Shown: piece after piece, positions 34,101 through 46,100 of the stretch
How positions within the stretch are numbered: position 1 is the first letter of the stretch
How the letters are laid out: each line of letters opens with the position of its first letter
Assembly (NCBI RefSeq): GCF_033807575.1
Contig: NC_084730.1
Location: 2,897,986 to 2,961,985 of the forward strand
Reading direction: 5' to 3'
DNA from: Cydia pomonella
Taxonomy: Eukaryota > Arthropoda > Insecta > Lepidoptera > Tortricidae
DNA length: 64,000 nucleotides
Notes under the pieces: model-generated
Told to the model about the DNA's origin: nothing
What the model saw: the letters and a program-made list of their open reading frames with translations, nothing else
Database searches by the model: none
Made by a program: the position numbers and the translations under genes

Positions 34101-37100
34101 CCTCTGCCAGGACTGCAGGATTAACATTATCGGAAATATGCAACAGTCCAAATCAAAAGGGACCTTATGATGGTAGGCGTTGGCGCTTACGTCGCGTAGT
34201 ACCGCGTTAGTATTGGCGCGCCGCTAATAATGGTGTAAACGACGAACGCCATAAGGTCCCTTTTTATTTGGACTGTCACATATCTCGCCAACAATACTGG
34301 CACGCAAGCAATAATCATACTGTAAGGACTTGATTATTGAAACAACGACATACTTATTGGAAGTGTCTTTTATTTGTAAAGCGCTGTCTCACTCTTACCT
34401 TATTGTCTATACATATGTCTATTCTTGTTACTCTAATGGTGTTATTAAATATCGAATGAGACTACTATGATTCGATCTAATAATCGACTTTGCCCTTACA
34501 TGCCATTTGAAATTTAAATTGAAAAGAATATTTGAATTGTTTTAATTTTAAATTTCACATCTCTCTTACCCCTACAATACACAATAATTTAAAATTTACA
34601 TCATGCAATTTATACAACAAGAATTCAATTATTAAACATTTATTAGCATAAAAAAAAGCGGCCAAGTGCGAGTCGGACTCGCGCATGAAGGGTTCCGTAC
34701 CATTTATGACGTATTAAAAAAAATCTACTTACTAGATCTCGTTCAACATATTACCACTTAGGACACACATTTTACCACTTTGGAAGTGTCTCTCGCGCAA
34801 ACTATTCAGTTTAGAAAAAAATGATATTAGAAACCTCAATATCATTTTTGAAGACCTATCCGTAGATACCCCACACGTATGGGTTTGATGAAAAAAAAAA
34901 TATTTTTTATTTTATGACTTATTAAAAAAACTACTTACTAGATCTCGTTCGAACCAATTTTCGGTGGAAGTTTGTATGGCAATGTATATCATATATTTTT
35001 TTTAGATTTTTCATTCTGTTATTTTAGAAGTTACGGGGGGGGGGGGGGGGGACACACTTTTTACCACTTTGGAAGTGTCTCTCGCGCAAACTATTCAGTT
35101 TAGAAAAAAATGATATTACAAACCTCAATATCATTTCTAAAGACCTATCCATAGATACCCCACACGTATGGGTTTGATGAAAAAAGATTTTTTGAGTTTC
35201 AGTTCTAAGTATGGGGAACCCCCAAAATTTGTTGTTTTTTTTCTAAGTTTGTGTAAACATCATAATGCGGTTCATAGGATACATCTACTTACCAAGTTTG
35301 AACAGTATAGCTTTTATAGTTTCGGAAAAAAGTGCCTGTGACAGAATCGGACAGACAGACGGACATGACGAATCTATAAGGGTTCCGTTTTTTGCCATTT
35401 GGCTACGGAACCCTAAAAAACGAATTGATAATCTACATATTAAATGTCAAAATGTATTTTTCAACAGGTAACTAAGATTCATTGAGACAAATCAAAAAAA
35501 CCTAAACACAATTATCACAGTTCCTACGGCCACCTCCTGTGTCCATCATCAGATCAGCTCGATGGTCATGATGGATGATGGTGGATTGCATTGTCACCTA
35601 ACTTACATATGTATGTTAAATTTCAGCTAAATCGATTAATGGGAACTGGGTCCAGTTTAGCTTGCAAGATTTAACCCAAATTTGTAAAATCCACTTTTCC
35701 AATGAAGCTTCCTAAGAGATTAAGATTACGAGTAAGACACTTTTTTTTTATACTACGTCGCTGGCAAACAAGCATACGGCCCGCCTGATGGTAAGCAGTC
35801 TCCGTAGCTTATGTACGCCTGCAACTCCAGAGGAGTTACATGCGCGTTGCCGACCCTAAACCCGCCACCCCCCTCGTTGAGCTCTGGCAACCTTACTCAC
35901 CGACAGGAACACAACACTATGAGTAGGGTCAACAATGGTGGTTGCGACACTTCTGATAATTACAGAATTATGGTTAAAAACATATTTTCAATCATCTTAG
36001 TTAGTAATAACTATTTCATAAATAGTTAATAGTATTTACGGGTGTATTACCTACAACGACTGAAGCTGAACAAGTAACTTAATGATGAACGTAATATTTA
36101 AAAAAAAAGAATCCCAATTCTTATATAAATGTATGCCAGTATTGTGACGTTTCATATATGCTACTACATTATCTAACTGCATCAGATCCACTCGGAACCC
36201 TGTTTCCTATCCACAATGGGCTAGTAGCGGACCCCACGGATTTAAGTACGAATAATACTTAGTAAACTAGACATTTAATATATTGCCTTCGATGGTTGAA
36301 CATAGGCATATTTCTCCGCACATCACCTAACTGCGCCAGGCCTAGTATCTCAGCCACTCCTAACCGGCGTAACCCTGTCTCTCGACACAATCTGTCCGTA
36401 TTCGTCTCTATGGATTTTCAACGAATACTTAGTAGACTAGACATGTAATATGTTAGCTCCGATGACTGAACTCAGGCATATTTCGCTGTACGAAATTTAA
36501 CTGCGTCAGGTCTATCTTAGCCACTCGGAACCCTGTGCCCTCTCCATAATCTGCTAGTATCCGACCCATAGTCATACGACTAATATATTACCTTCGATGA
36601 TTGAACACAGGCATATTTCTCCGCACATAATCTAACTGCGCCAGGTCTATCTTAGGCCCTGGTTTCTCTGACCACACGCCGCCGGCGACCGGCGACCGAC
36701 GCGTGTCCGCGACCGGCGACGTTCGAATGTTATGTTCGGAAATGTTTGAGGGTGGTTTCTCTGAAACGTCGCCGGCGGCGGGTAGGACGGCGTGCGAAGG
36801 TCACACGCCGCACGCGTCGGTCGGTATCATTTCTGTAGAATAGCGACGGACGGCGGGTGGCGTGTTGATATTGAAAATGACTCTTTTCACAAAAGATAAC
36901 GATGAATTGTTGATTACTTTTGTTCGTTGTAATCCTATTTTGAGTTAAGTAAGATGTAGTACTTCATTAAAAATATTTCGGATTACCCAAAAGTAACTTC
37001 CAATTAAGTTTTTGTTAGTATGGAAATACTAAGTAAATGTTGATTATATTAGATAAAACAAATAGTGATTTTTGATAGAAGTACATACTTATATTATGTA

Positions 37101-40100
37101 TACGTTATTTTTTATAACTTAAGAGCCCTTAATCCTTGGAGCGTTCTCCGATTTCACGAAATAACGCTCGATAGATGGCGTTGGCGCTCGGTACGCGAGC
37201 GCCGGCAACGCGACGCGCGTTTCAATGCAGACTAGAATAATCTTGATAGTTTTCAATATAATTTCAAGCAACATTAATTTTAGTGTCATATGATATCATA
37301 TGGGCACTCTTTATTTTATTGTATATGCACAGTAGTTTTTTTTTTTATGTACACTACTACTAAGTGTAAAGACTACAGAGTGTACTATAACCCTTGCTCT
37401 TTATTCTGTCTCTTTCACACCAATGGAAAATGAAGAAGTTAGTAAATGACTGCAGGTATAAATAAAGTATATTAGTTCGATAGAGAGACAGATAGTGTTT
37501 CGCTGTCGTATCGTAAACGATTGGCATGTTGGCCACACACTTGCTTAGTGCCTAGCCAAAATACCAATCGTTTGCGTATATTAGTGCGATAGAGAGAGAG
37601 TAGTGTTTCGTTGTCGTATCGTAAACGATTGGCATGTTGGCTACGCACCCATGATACCTAGCCAAGAAGCCAATCGATTGCGCATATTAGTGCGATAGAG
37701 AGACAGATAGTGTTTCCTTGTCGTATCGTAAACGTTTCGCATGTTGGCTACGCACCCATGCTGCCCAGCCAAGATGCCAATCGTTTGTGCATATTAGTAC
37801 GAGAGAGAGACAGATAGTGTTTCGTTGTCGTATCGATTGGCATGGTGGCTACGCACCCATGCTGCCTAGTCAAGATGCCAATGAGATATAGAGTTTCAGT
37901 GTTATTTGAAATCACGTTAGGGTTTGTATTATTATTTTTGACCCGAATGAAGTCCATCCAGGTTCTTCTTATGATGGATTCAGGAGTTGGTCACCAGAAC
38001 TCCTAATCTACTCATTATAATTCCATCGTGCTTGGGCTCAAAAGATTTGCCCTGACGAACACCATCGATCTAGATGAGGTCCAGGGTCTCATGACGGAGT
38101 CAGGAGTTGGTCACCAGAACTCCCCAGAACTCCTAATCTACTCATCATAACTCCATCGAGTTTGGGCTCAATAGATTTACCCTGATGAGCACCATCAATC
38201 TAGATGAAGTCCAGGGTCTCATGATGGAGTCAGGAGTAGGTCACTAGAACTCCTAATCTACTCATTATAATTCCATCGTATTTGAGCTCAATAGATTTGC
38301 CCTGACGAGTACCATCAATCTAAATGAAGTCCAGGGTCTCATGATGGAGTCAGGAGTTGGTCACCAGAACTCCTAATCTACTCATTATAATTCCATCGTG
38401 TTTGGGCTCAAAAGATTTGCCCTGACGAGTACCATCGATCTAGATGAAGTCCAGGGTCTCATGATGGAGTCAGGAGTTGGTCACCATAATTCCTAATCTA
38501 CTCATCATAACTCCATCGTGTTTGGGCTCAATAGATTTGCCCTCACGAGCACCATCAATCTAGATGATGTTCAGGGTCTCATGATGGAGTCAGGAGTTGG
38601 TCACTAGAACTCCTAATCTACTCATTATAATTCCATCGTGTTTGGGCTCAAAAGATTTGCCCTGACGAGTACCATCGATCTAGATGAAGTCCAGGGTCTC
38701 ATGATGGAGTCAGGAGTAGGTCACTAGAACTCCTAATCTACTCATTATAATTCCATCGTATTTGAGCTCAATAGATTTGCCCTGACGAGTACCATCAATC
38801 TAAATGAAGTCCAGGGTCTCATGATGGAGTCAGGAGTTGGTCACTAGAACTCCTAATCTACTCATTATAATTCCATCGTGTTTGGGCTCAAAAGATTTGC
38901 CCTGACGAGCACCATCGATCTAGATGAGGTCCAGGGTCTCATGATGGAGTCAGGAGTTGGTCACCAGAACTCCTAATCTACTCATCATAACTCCATCGTG
39001 TTTGGGCTCAATAGAGTTGCCCTGACGAGCACCATCAATCTAGATCGATGGTACTCGATCTAGATGAAGTCCAGGGTCTCATGATGGAGTCAGGAGTTGG
39101 TCATCATAATTCCTAATCTACTCATCATAACTCCATCGTGTTTGGGCTCAATAGATTTGCCCTCACGAGCACCATCAATCTAGATGATGTTCAGGGTCTC
39201 ATGATGGAGTCAGGAGTTGGTCACTAGAACTCCTAATCTACTCATTATAATTCCATCGTGTTTGGGCTCAAAATATATGCCATGACGAGTACCATCGATC
39301 TAGATGAAGTGCAGGGTCTCATGATGGAGTCAGGAGTTGGTCACCAGAACTCGTAATCTATTTATCATAACTCCATCGTGTTTGGGCTCAATAGATTTAC
39401 TCCGTCAAGCACCATCAAATTACCATTATGATGAATAGATTAGGAGTTCTGGTGACCAACTACTGAGTCCATCATGAGACCCTCGACTTAATCTAGATCG
39501 ATGGTACTCGTCAGGGCAAATCTTTTGAGCCCAAACACGATGGAGTTATGATGAATAGACTAGGAGTTCTGGTGATCAACTACTGAGTCCATCATGAGAC
39601 CCTGGACCTGATCTAGATTGATGGTGCTCGTCAGGGCAACTCTATTGAGCCCAAACACGATGGAGTTATGATGAGTAGATTAGGAGTTCTGGTGACCAAC
39701 TCCTGACTCCATCATGAGACCCTGGACCTCATCTAGATCGATGGTGCTCGTCAGGGCAAATCTTTTGAGCCCAAACACGTTGGAATTATAATGAGTAGAT
39801 TAGGAGTTCTAGTGACCAACTCCTGACACCATCATGAGACCCTGGACTTTATCTAGATTGATGATGCTCGTCAGGGCAAATCTATTGAGCCCAAACACGA
39901 TGAGGTTATGATGAGTAGTTTAGGAGTTCTGGTGACCAACTCCTGACTCCATCATGAGACCCTGGACCTCATCTAGATCGATGGTGCTCATCAGGGCAAA
40001 TCTTTTGAGCCCAAACACGTTGGAATTATAATGAGTAGATTACGAGTTCTAGTGACCAACTCCTGACTCCATCATGAGACCCTGGACTTTATCTAGATTG

Positions 40101-43100
40101 ATGATGCTCGTCAGGGCAAATCTATTGAGCCCGAACACGATGAGGTTATGATGAGTAGATTAGGAGTTCTGGTGACCAACTCCTGACTCCATCATGAGAC
40201 CCTGGGCCTCATCTAGATCGATGGTGTTCATCAGGGCAAATCTATTGAGCCCAAACACGATGGAGTTATGATGAGTAGATTAGGGGTTCTGGTTAGAATG
40301 TATTAAATGAAACACAATGGCGTTCATGCAAGACTGTTTTATTATAGATAGTGACGGTGGGTACCTATACTTATTTTTATACCTACCTACATACATCACA
40401 TTTCTACTCTCAGAAAAATATACGAAGCAGAGCAGGTAACAATTTGCTAAACTAAATGGGGCCCTATGAATATACGCCATAAGGTACATTTTAAAATTAT
40501 TGATTTATGACATCATCAAGTGCTTGTTACTATCCAGTTAGATAATAGTTATATCCAGTTACACATCAGTCGGTACCTTAAACGTTAAGTAATACATGAT
40601 TTACTAAACCCTTATCTATAAGTATAAAAAGTAATATATATGTCTGTTCCTCCAGACAGCTGTGAGGTAGAATAAATTAATGCTTACGATTTTTACAATT
40701 AGGTACTTAAGTACTAACTTATATCTACAAATAACAGAGCTTTATAAGTTGATAGAATTTGGGAAGGACATTGTGGTAAACCCTTAGTCGTATTTTGTAG
40801 CCATATGTGTAGGTATATATTTACTGGTTTATGAAGTATAAATACTGATCATATTTACATAAACTATGTCTGTATATTACGAGTAGGTATTAGTAATTAC
40901 ATGTATTTATACATAGGTACGTATTCTTATTAATTTATTTTGTGTTACTATTAATGTTGGGTTTACATACGGACAGAGATAAAAGGCTGTTTTTTTTTTT
41001 AAATTACTTATATAATGGTGTTACTGTGCGTTTACCTTGCCTACTGGTGCCTACCTAAATTTTATAATTGATTTTAGCGCGCGGGCGCAGCGCCCTCGCC
41101 TGCTCCGTGCTCGCGACCGGCTCGCGGGCTGGCGTGCCCGGTGGGGGCAGTAGGGCCCTATTCGACTCATCCCTTTCCAATGATGCTTCTGCATCTTTAA
41201 ATTCTGGGGACTCTGGTCTGGAGTGAATTTCATATTGCTGGCTCGGTGAAAGCAGGGAAGTCTCGGGATGAAGAGATAAATTGTCACTGGGTAATGAGTA
41301 ACGTACCATTTTTCTTTTGATAAGCTGGTCTATGTGTCTGCTCCCGTCTTTTTCGCCAGCCTTCACATTGTATGTGACAGCGCCAGTGCGCTCTGTTACT
41401 AAGCCCTCTGTCCACTTCGGGCCATTCTTAGAATAATTTCTAACCAATACCTGATCCCCTTGATGTAGCTCGCGCGTGGTTCCGTCGGCGTGGCGCAGCT
41501 GTGCGCTCTGTGCCGCCTGCACGCGGGCGGCGGTCGCGGCGCTGCCGGCGCGCAGCAGGTCCAGGCGCGTGCGCAGTCGCCGCCCCAGCATCGCCACGGC
41601 GGGCTCGCGCGCCGTGCTGCTGTGCGGGCTATTGCGATACTGCAGTAAAAATTTTAAAAGGGCGGTCTCCATGTTCTCACCTTCGGTTGTGGCCTTTTTG
41701 AGTACCTTTTTAACAGTTTTGACTGCGTTTTCTGCGGCTCCGTTGCTTGACGGGTGGTATGGAGCTGTGACAATGTGGAATACGCCATTTTTTTGTAAGA
41801 AGGCCTCAAAGTCGTGGGACGTAAATGGTGGGCCGCCATCAGTGACCAGTTGAATGGGTAACCCATACCTTGCGAAGACCTCCCGCAACTTGATCGTCAC
41901 GTGCGCGGCTGTCGTGCCGCTCGTCATTGAGAATACTTCGAGCCACTTCGAATGAGCATCAATCAGGAGAAAATATGTTCGACCATTATGATGTAAGAAA
42001 TCGGCATGAAGTCTCACCCAGGGTTCGGCGGGCCAGGCATATGGCACCGGGGCGGCGCGCGGCGGCGCGTCCAACTGGGCGCGGCAGGCGTCGCAGGAGC
42101 GCGCGCGCCGCTCCAGATCGGCGTCCAGTCCCGGCCACCACACGTAGCATCGTGCAATCTGTTTCATGCGCACCATACCTACATGACCGGCGTGTACCTC
42201 CTCCATCACCTGTGCCCGCAGACTGGTGGGGATCACTACTCGATACCCCCACACTATGCAATCATGATCGATGTGCAGCGTGTCCTTGCGGTGGAAATAA
42301 GGTTTTTCATTTTCTATTTCCGTGTCTGAAGGCCACCCGCTCATGATGTACCCGTACACTTTGCATAGTGTTATGTCTTTTTTTGTTTCCCTCGCCACGT
42401 CTCTGTGGCTAAGAGGGAAAGTTTCTTCCACAAAGTGTAGATATGCCGCGTCGTCCTCATCGTTTTTCCTCGACCCTGCAGGGAGCGGTAAGCGGGAAAG
42501 ACCGTCCGCATTACCGTTTTTATCCGTCGATACGAACTCTATATCGAAGTCGTATGCTGCCAGTCGCACTGCATACCTCTGTAAGCGGCTCGCGGCCGTT
42601 TGAGGTATGCCATGCTTCGGGCCAAAAATGTATGTGAGCGCTTTGTGATCGCTTCGAAGGGTAAACTTACGGCCGAATAGATATTGATGGTGCTTGTTCA
42701 CTCCGTACACGATGGCCAGCGCCTCCTTATCTATCTGGCTGTAGCGCCGCTCGGTCTCGCTAAGCGTGCGCGACGCGCAGCACACGAGGCGCTCGGTGCC
42801 GTCAGGATACCGTTGAGCCAGCACAGCACCAAGTCCATAGGCACTGCTGTCCACGCAGAGAACCAGTGGCAGCGAAGGCTCGTAATGTGCCAGCGCTGGA
42901 CTGTTCAGCAACTCACCTTTTACCTGTTTGAAAGCCTGATCACACAAATGTGTCCACTGCCACCGGTTACCCTTGGCAAGTAGAGCATACAGTGGGTGTA
43001 AAATAGCACTGGTATTGGGTATGAATCGTGCATAATAGTTAATAAGACCCAAAGCGGCTCTAAGCTGTGACACATTTTGTGGCACAGGTAAATTTTCAAT

Positions 43101-46100
43101 TGCGGCAATTTTACCTTTGTCCGTATGCAGGCCATTTTTATTTATCCTATAACCGAGGTAACAGACCTCGTCTTTAAAGAACTCACATTTTTCGAATTTA
43201 ATACGCAACCCTGCCTCCCTCAGTCGAGTTAAAACCGCTTTCAAATTTTTCATATGATGATCTTTATTTCTACCAGTAACACAAATGTCATCGATAAATG
43301 CCACTACGCCCTCCAACCCGCTAAGCGTTTCTTCAATAAGTTTTTGAAATATTTCAGGCAAGCACTTTATTCCGAATGGAGCCCGTCGGTACAAAAAGGT
43401 ACCTACGTGTGTAGTTATAGCGGTTAGAGGCTGTGAGTCATCATCGAGAACAAGTTGTAAATATGCGTTCTTTAAATCTAATTTAGTGAACTTTTCCCCT
43501 CCGCTTAAAGCCGCAAACAATTGTTCTATGCGGGGCAAGGGATAGTGAAATTCTTTTAAACATTTATTTACAGTGACCTTGTAGTCGCCGCATATGCGAA
43601 TCGAACCGTCGCGCTTGATTACGGGAACTATGGGCGTCCCGTATTCGGAGGTTTCCACTTTATAAATTACATTTTCGGATTGCAACCTTTCAAGCTCACG
43701 TTCGACTGGCATACGCAGCGCTAAAGGCAACGGTCGGGCTTTACAGAATATCGGGGCACTATCTTTCAAATGCAAGTGTATTTTTGTTTTAAAAGTACCT
43801 AATCTATCATCAAAGACCTCTGGAAACTCATTTTTTAATTGAAGCACCAAGGGATCATTGTTGTCAGATATATTGTTTATCTTTATAGAAGCGAGATTTA
43901 ATTTGCGCAACCAAGATCGGCCTAACAAGGGCGGGCCGCCGTTATCAATAACAAACAACGGTAAATCAGCTGACTCCCTCCCGCTCGTAACACGCACTCT
44001 GATGTACCCCAATGGGATTATTGGTACTCCCGTATATGAATGGAATCTATCGTCATCTTTTTGTAAGTTTAAATGTGAAAAATGTTTATCGTAAAATTGT
44101 TTTGATACCGCCGATATTCTACTGCCCGTGTCAATTTCAAATGAAATATTACGATTGTTAACTCTAAGTTCACAATGAAAAGGTCCATCTTTTATCTTAC
44201 TTTTTACTGATAGAATCTTGTACATACCATCACTCGTATCGTCGTCCGAACTATCACCATTAATGTAGTTCTGATACTTAGACCTGCCGGCACTATCACC
44301 TTTTTTACACATTGTAGACAAGTGTCCTTTGTCCTTGCACAGGTTGCAAGTATACGACTTGTAGCGACACTTGTTAGGCCCGTGTCCCTCCCGGCCACAG
44401 CGCCAGCAAGCGGGCCGCCGCTTGGTCGCCGCGGGCGCCTGGCCCACGCGGTGCAGGCCGGCCGCGCCCTGCCCGAGTCCTGCCGTCGGCGCCCCGCCGC
44501 CGCCGCCGCCGCCGATGGCCGCTGTCTCAGCGTGCCGCTCGGCCGCTTCCAATGCGAGCGCCAACTCCACCGCCTTTTTGTAGTCCAATGTGGGTTCCGC
44601 GAACAAGCGCGACCTCATATCTTCACTCCTGAGGCCCGAAACAAATTGGTCGCGTAGATTTTCCTCCAGGCTTGAACCGAAGTTGCAATGTGTCGCGAGA
44701 TGTTTTAAATTTTGAAGGAAAACCCCGACCGATTCGCCTTCCGCTTGCCGCCGCTGTCGAAAAATATGCCTCTCGGCTATTTCTGATCTTTTTGGGTCCA
44801 AATGGTTTTTTACAAGATCCACTAGGATTTTGAAGTCTTTCTTTTCTGGATGATCAGGTGCACACAGATCACACATCAATTCGTAGGTCGCTGAGCCGAC
44901 GTGTGTTACCAACGTGGCCACGCGCAACTCGTCTTTTATTTCATTCAGTAAAATGAACTGATCCACGAGCCGTACGTACGCGTCCCAATTCCCTCGACCG
45001 TGTAGATCGAATTCGTGTAGCTTTCCGAAAGGCATGGTCACTAATTTCGACTAAAATTCACCAATTCGTCGCCAGTTAGAATGTATTAAATGAAACACAA
45101 TGGCGTTCATGCAAGACTGTTTTATTATAGATAGTGACGGTGGGTACCTATACTTATTTTTATACCTACCTACATACATCACACTGGTGACCAGCTCCTG
45201 ACTCCATCATGAGACCCTGGACCTCATCTAGATTGATGGTGCTCGTCAGGGCAACTCTATTGAACCCAAACACGATGGAGTTATGATGAGTAGATTAGGA
45301 GTTCTGGTGACCAGCTCCTGACTCCATCATGAGACCCTGGACCTCATCTAGATTGAAGGTGCTCGTCAGGGCAACTCTGTTGAGCCCAAACACGATGGAA
45401 TTATAATGAGTAGATTAGGAGTTCTAGTGACCAACTCCTGACTCCATCATGAGACCCTGGACCTCATCTAGATCGATGGTGTTCGTCAGGGCAAATCTTT
45501 TGAGCCCAAACACGATGGGATTATAATTAGTAGATTAGGAGTTCTGGTGACCAACTCCTGACTCGATCATGAGAACTTGGACTTCATCCGGGTCAAAAAT
45601 AATAATGCAAACCCTAACGTAATTTCAAGTGAAAATGCGTTTTTCAGAAAATCGCAGCCAAATAACACTAGACCTTACTCATAGTGTTGTGTTCCTGCCG
45701 GTGAGTAAGGTTGCCAGAGCTCAACGAGGGGTGAGAGGGGGTTAGGGTCGGCAACGCGCATGTAACTCCTCTGGAGTTGCAGGCGTACATATGCGGGCCG
45801 TATGCTTGTTTGCCACCGACTTAGTATTAAAAAAAAAGTTACACTGAAAATCCATCAATAAGCGAGTCTGTTAGGCATACTGTAAAAAATTAACTTTTAT
45901 TAAGATTTTCTAATCGCAGTATATAGCACTTCTCGGAACTCCGTAGCTGATTACGATCGCAACGAAAGCCTGACAATCGAGCACAGGTCCGTCCTCTAAG
46001 CGCGCTCCGCGCGGACTGAGAGCGGGGCGTCGCTGCTGCGTGATTTATACGTGTTTTAAAAAAATATAAATTTACGGCAATGTAGGTCCCATAGTTACGA

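Larger units (their letters stand above)
37905..45630. mobile_element. Foldback-like element made of inverted 120-bp tandem repeats
   Basis: The left arm (37905-about 39410) holds about 12 direct repeats of a 120-bp unit (ATGATGGAGTCAGGAGTTGG, ACTCCTAATCTACTCAT, TTTGGGCTCAA, TCTAGATGAAGTCCAGGG). From about 39420 the same unit runs in reverse (39420-40293 and 45184-45630, about 11 copies). The outermost sequences are also inverted copies: TTGAAATCACGTTAGGGTTT at 37907 and AAACCCTAACGTAATTTCAA near 45610, followed by the shared TATTATTTTTGACCCG motif. Long terminal inverted repeats made of tandem subrepeats are the hallmark of Foldback elements. Without the later gypsy insertion it is about 2.8 kb. 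No transposase ORF is present. Confidence 0.85.

Noticed and set aside
33886..34210. Overlapping + and - strand ORFs near a CG-rich patch
   Set aside because: No protein resemblance; they overlap a MITE and lie in NitFhit intron 6.
36180..36657. Alternative functional exons of NitFhit
   Set aside because: Copies lack the first half of exon 6, carry stops or frameshifts, and most have lost the donor.
37905..40293. CRISPR-like array
   Set aside because: Repeats are 120 bp, contiguous and without spacers, in a eukaryotic genome.
41055..45041. Endogenous retrovirus with envelope
   Set aside because: No env-like ORF, signal peptide or membrane segment follows the integrase; the element is a plain Ty3/gypsy retrotransposon.
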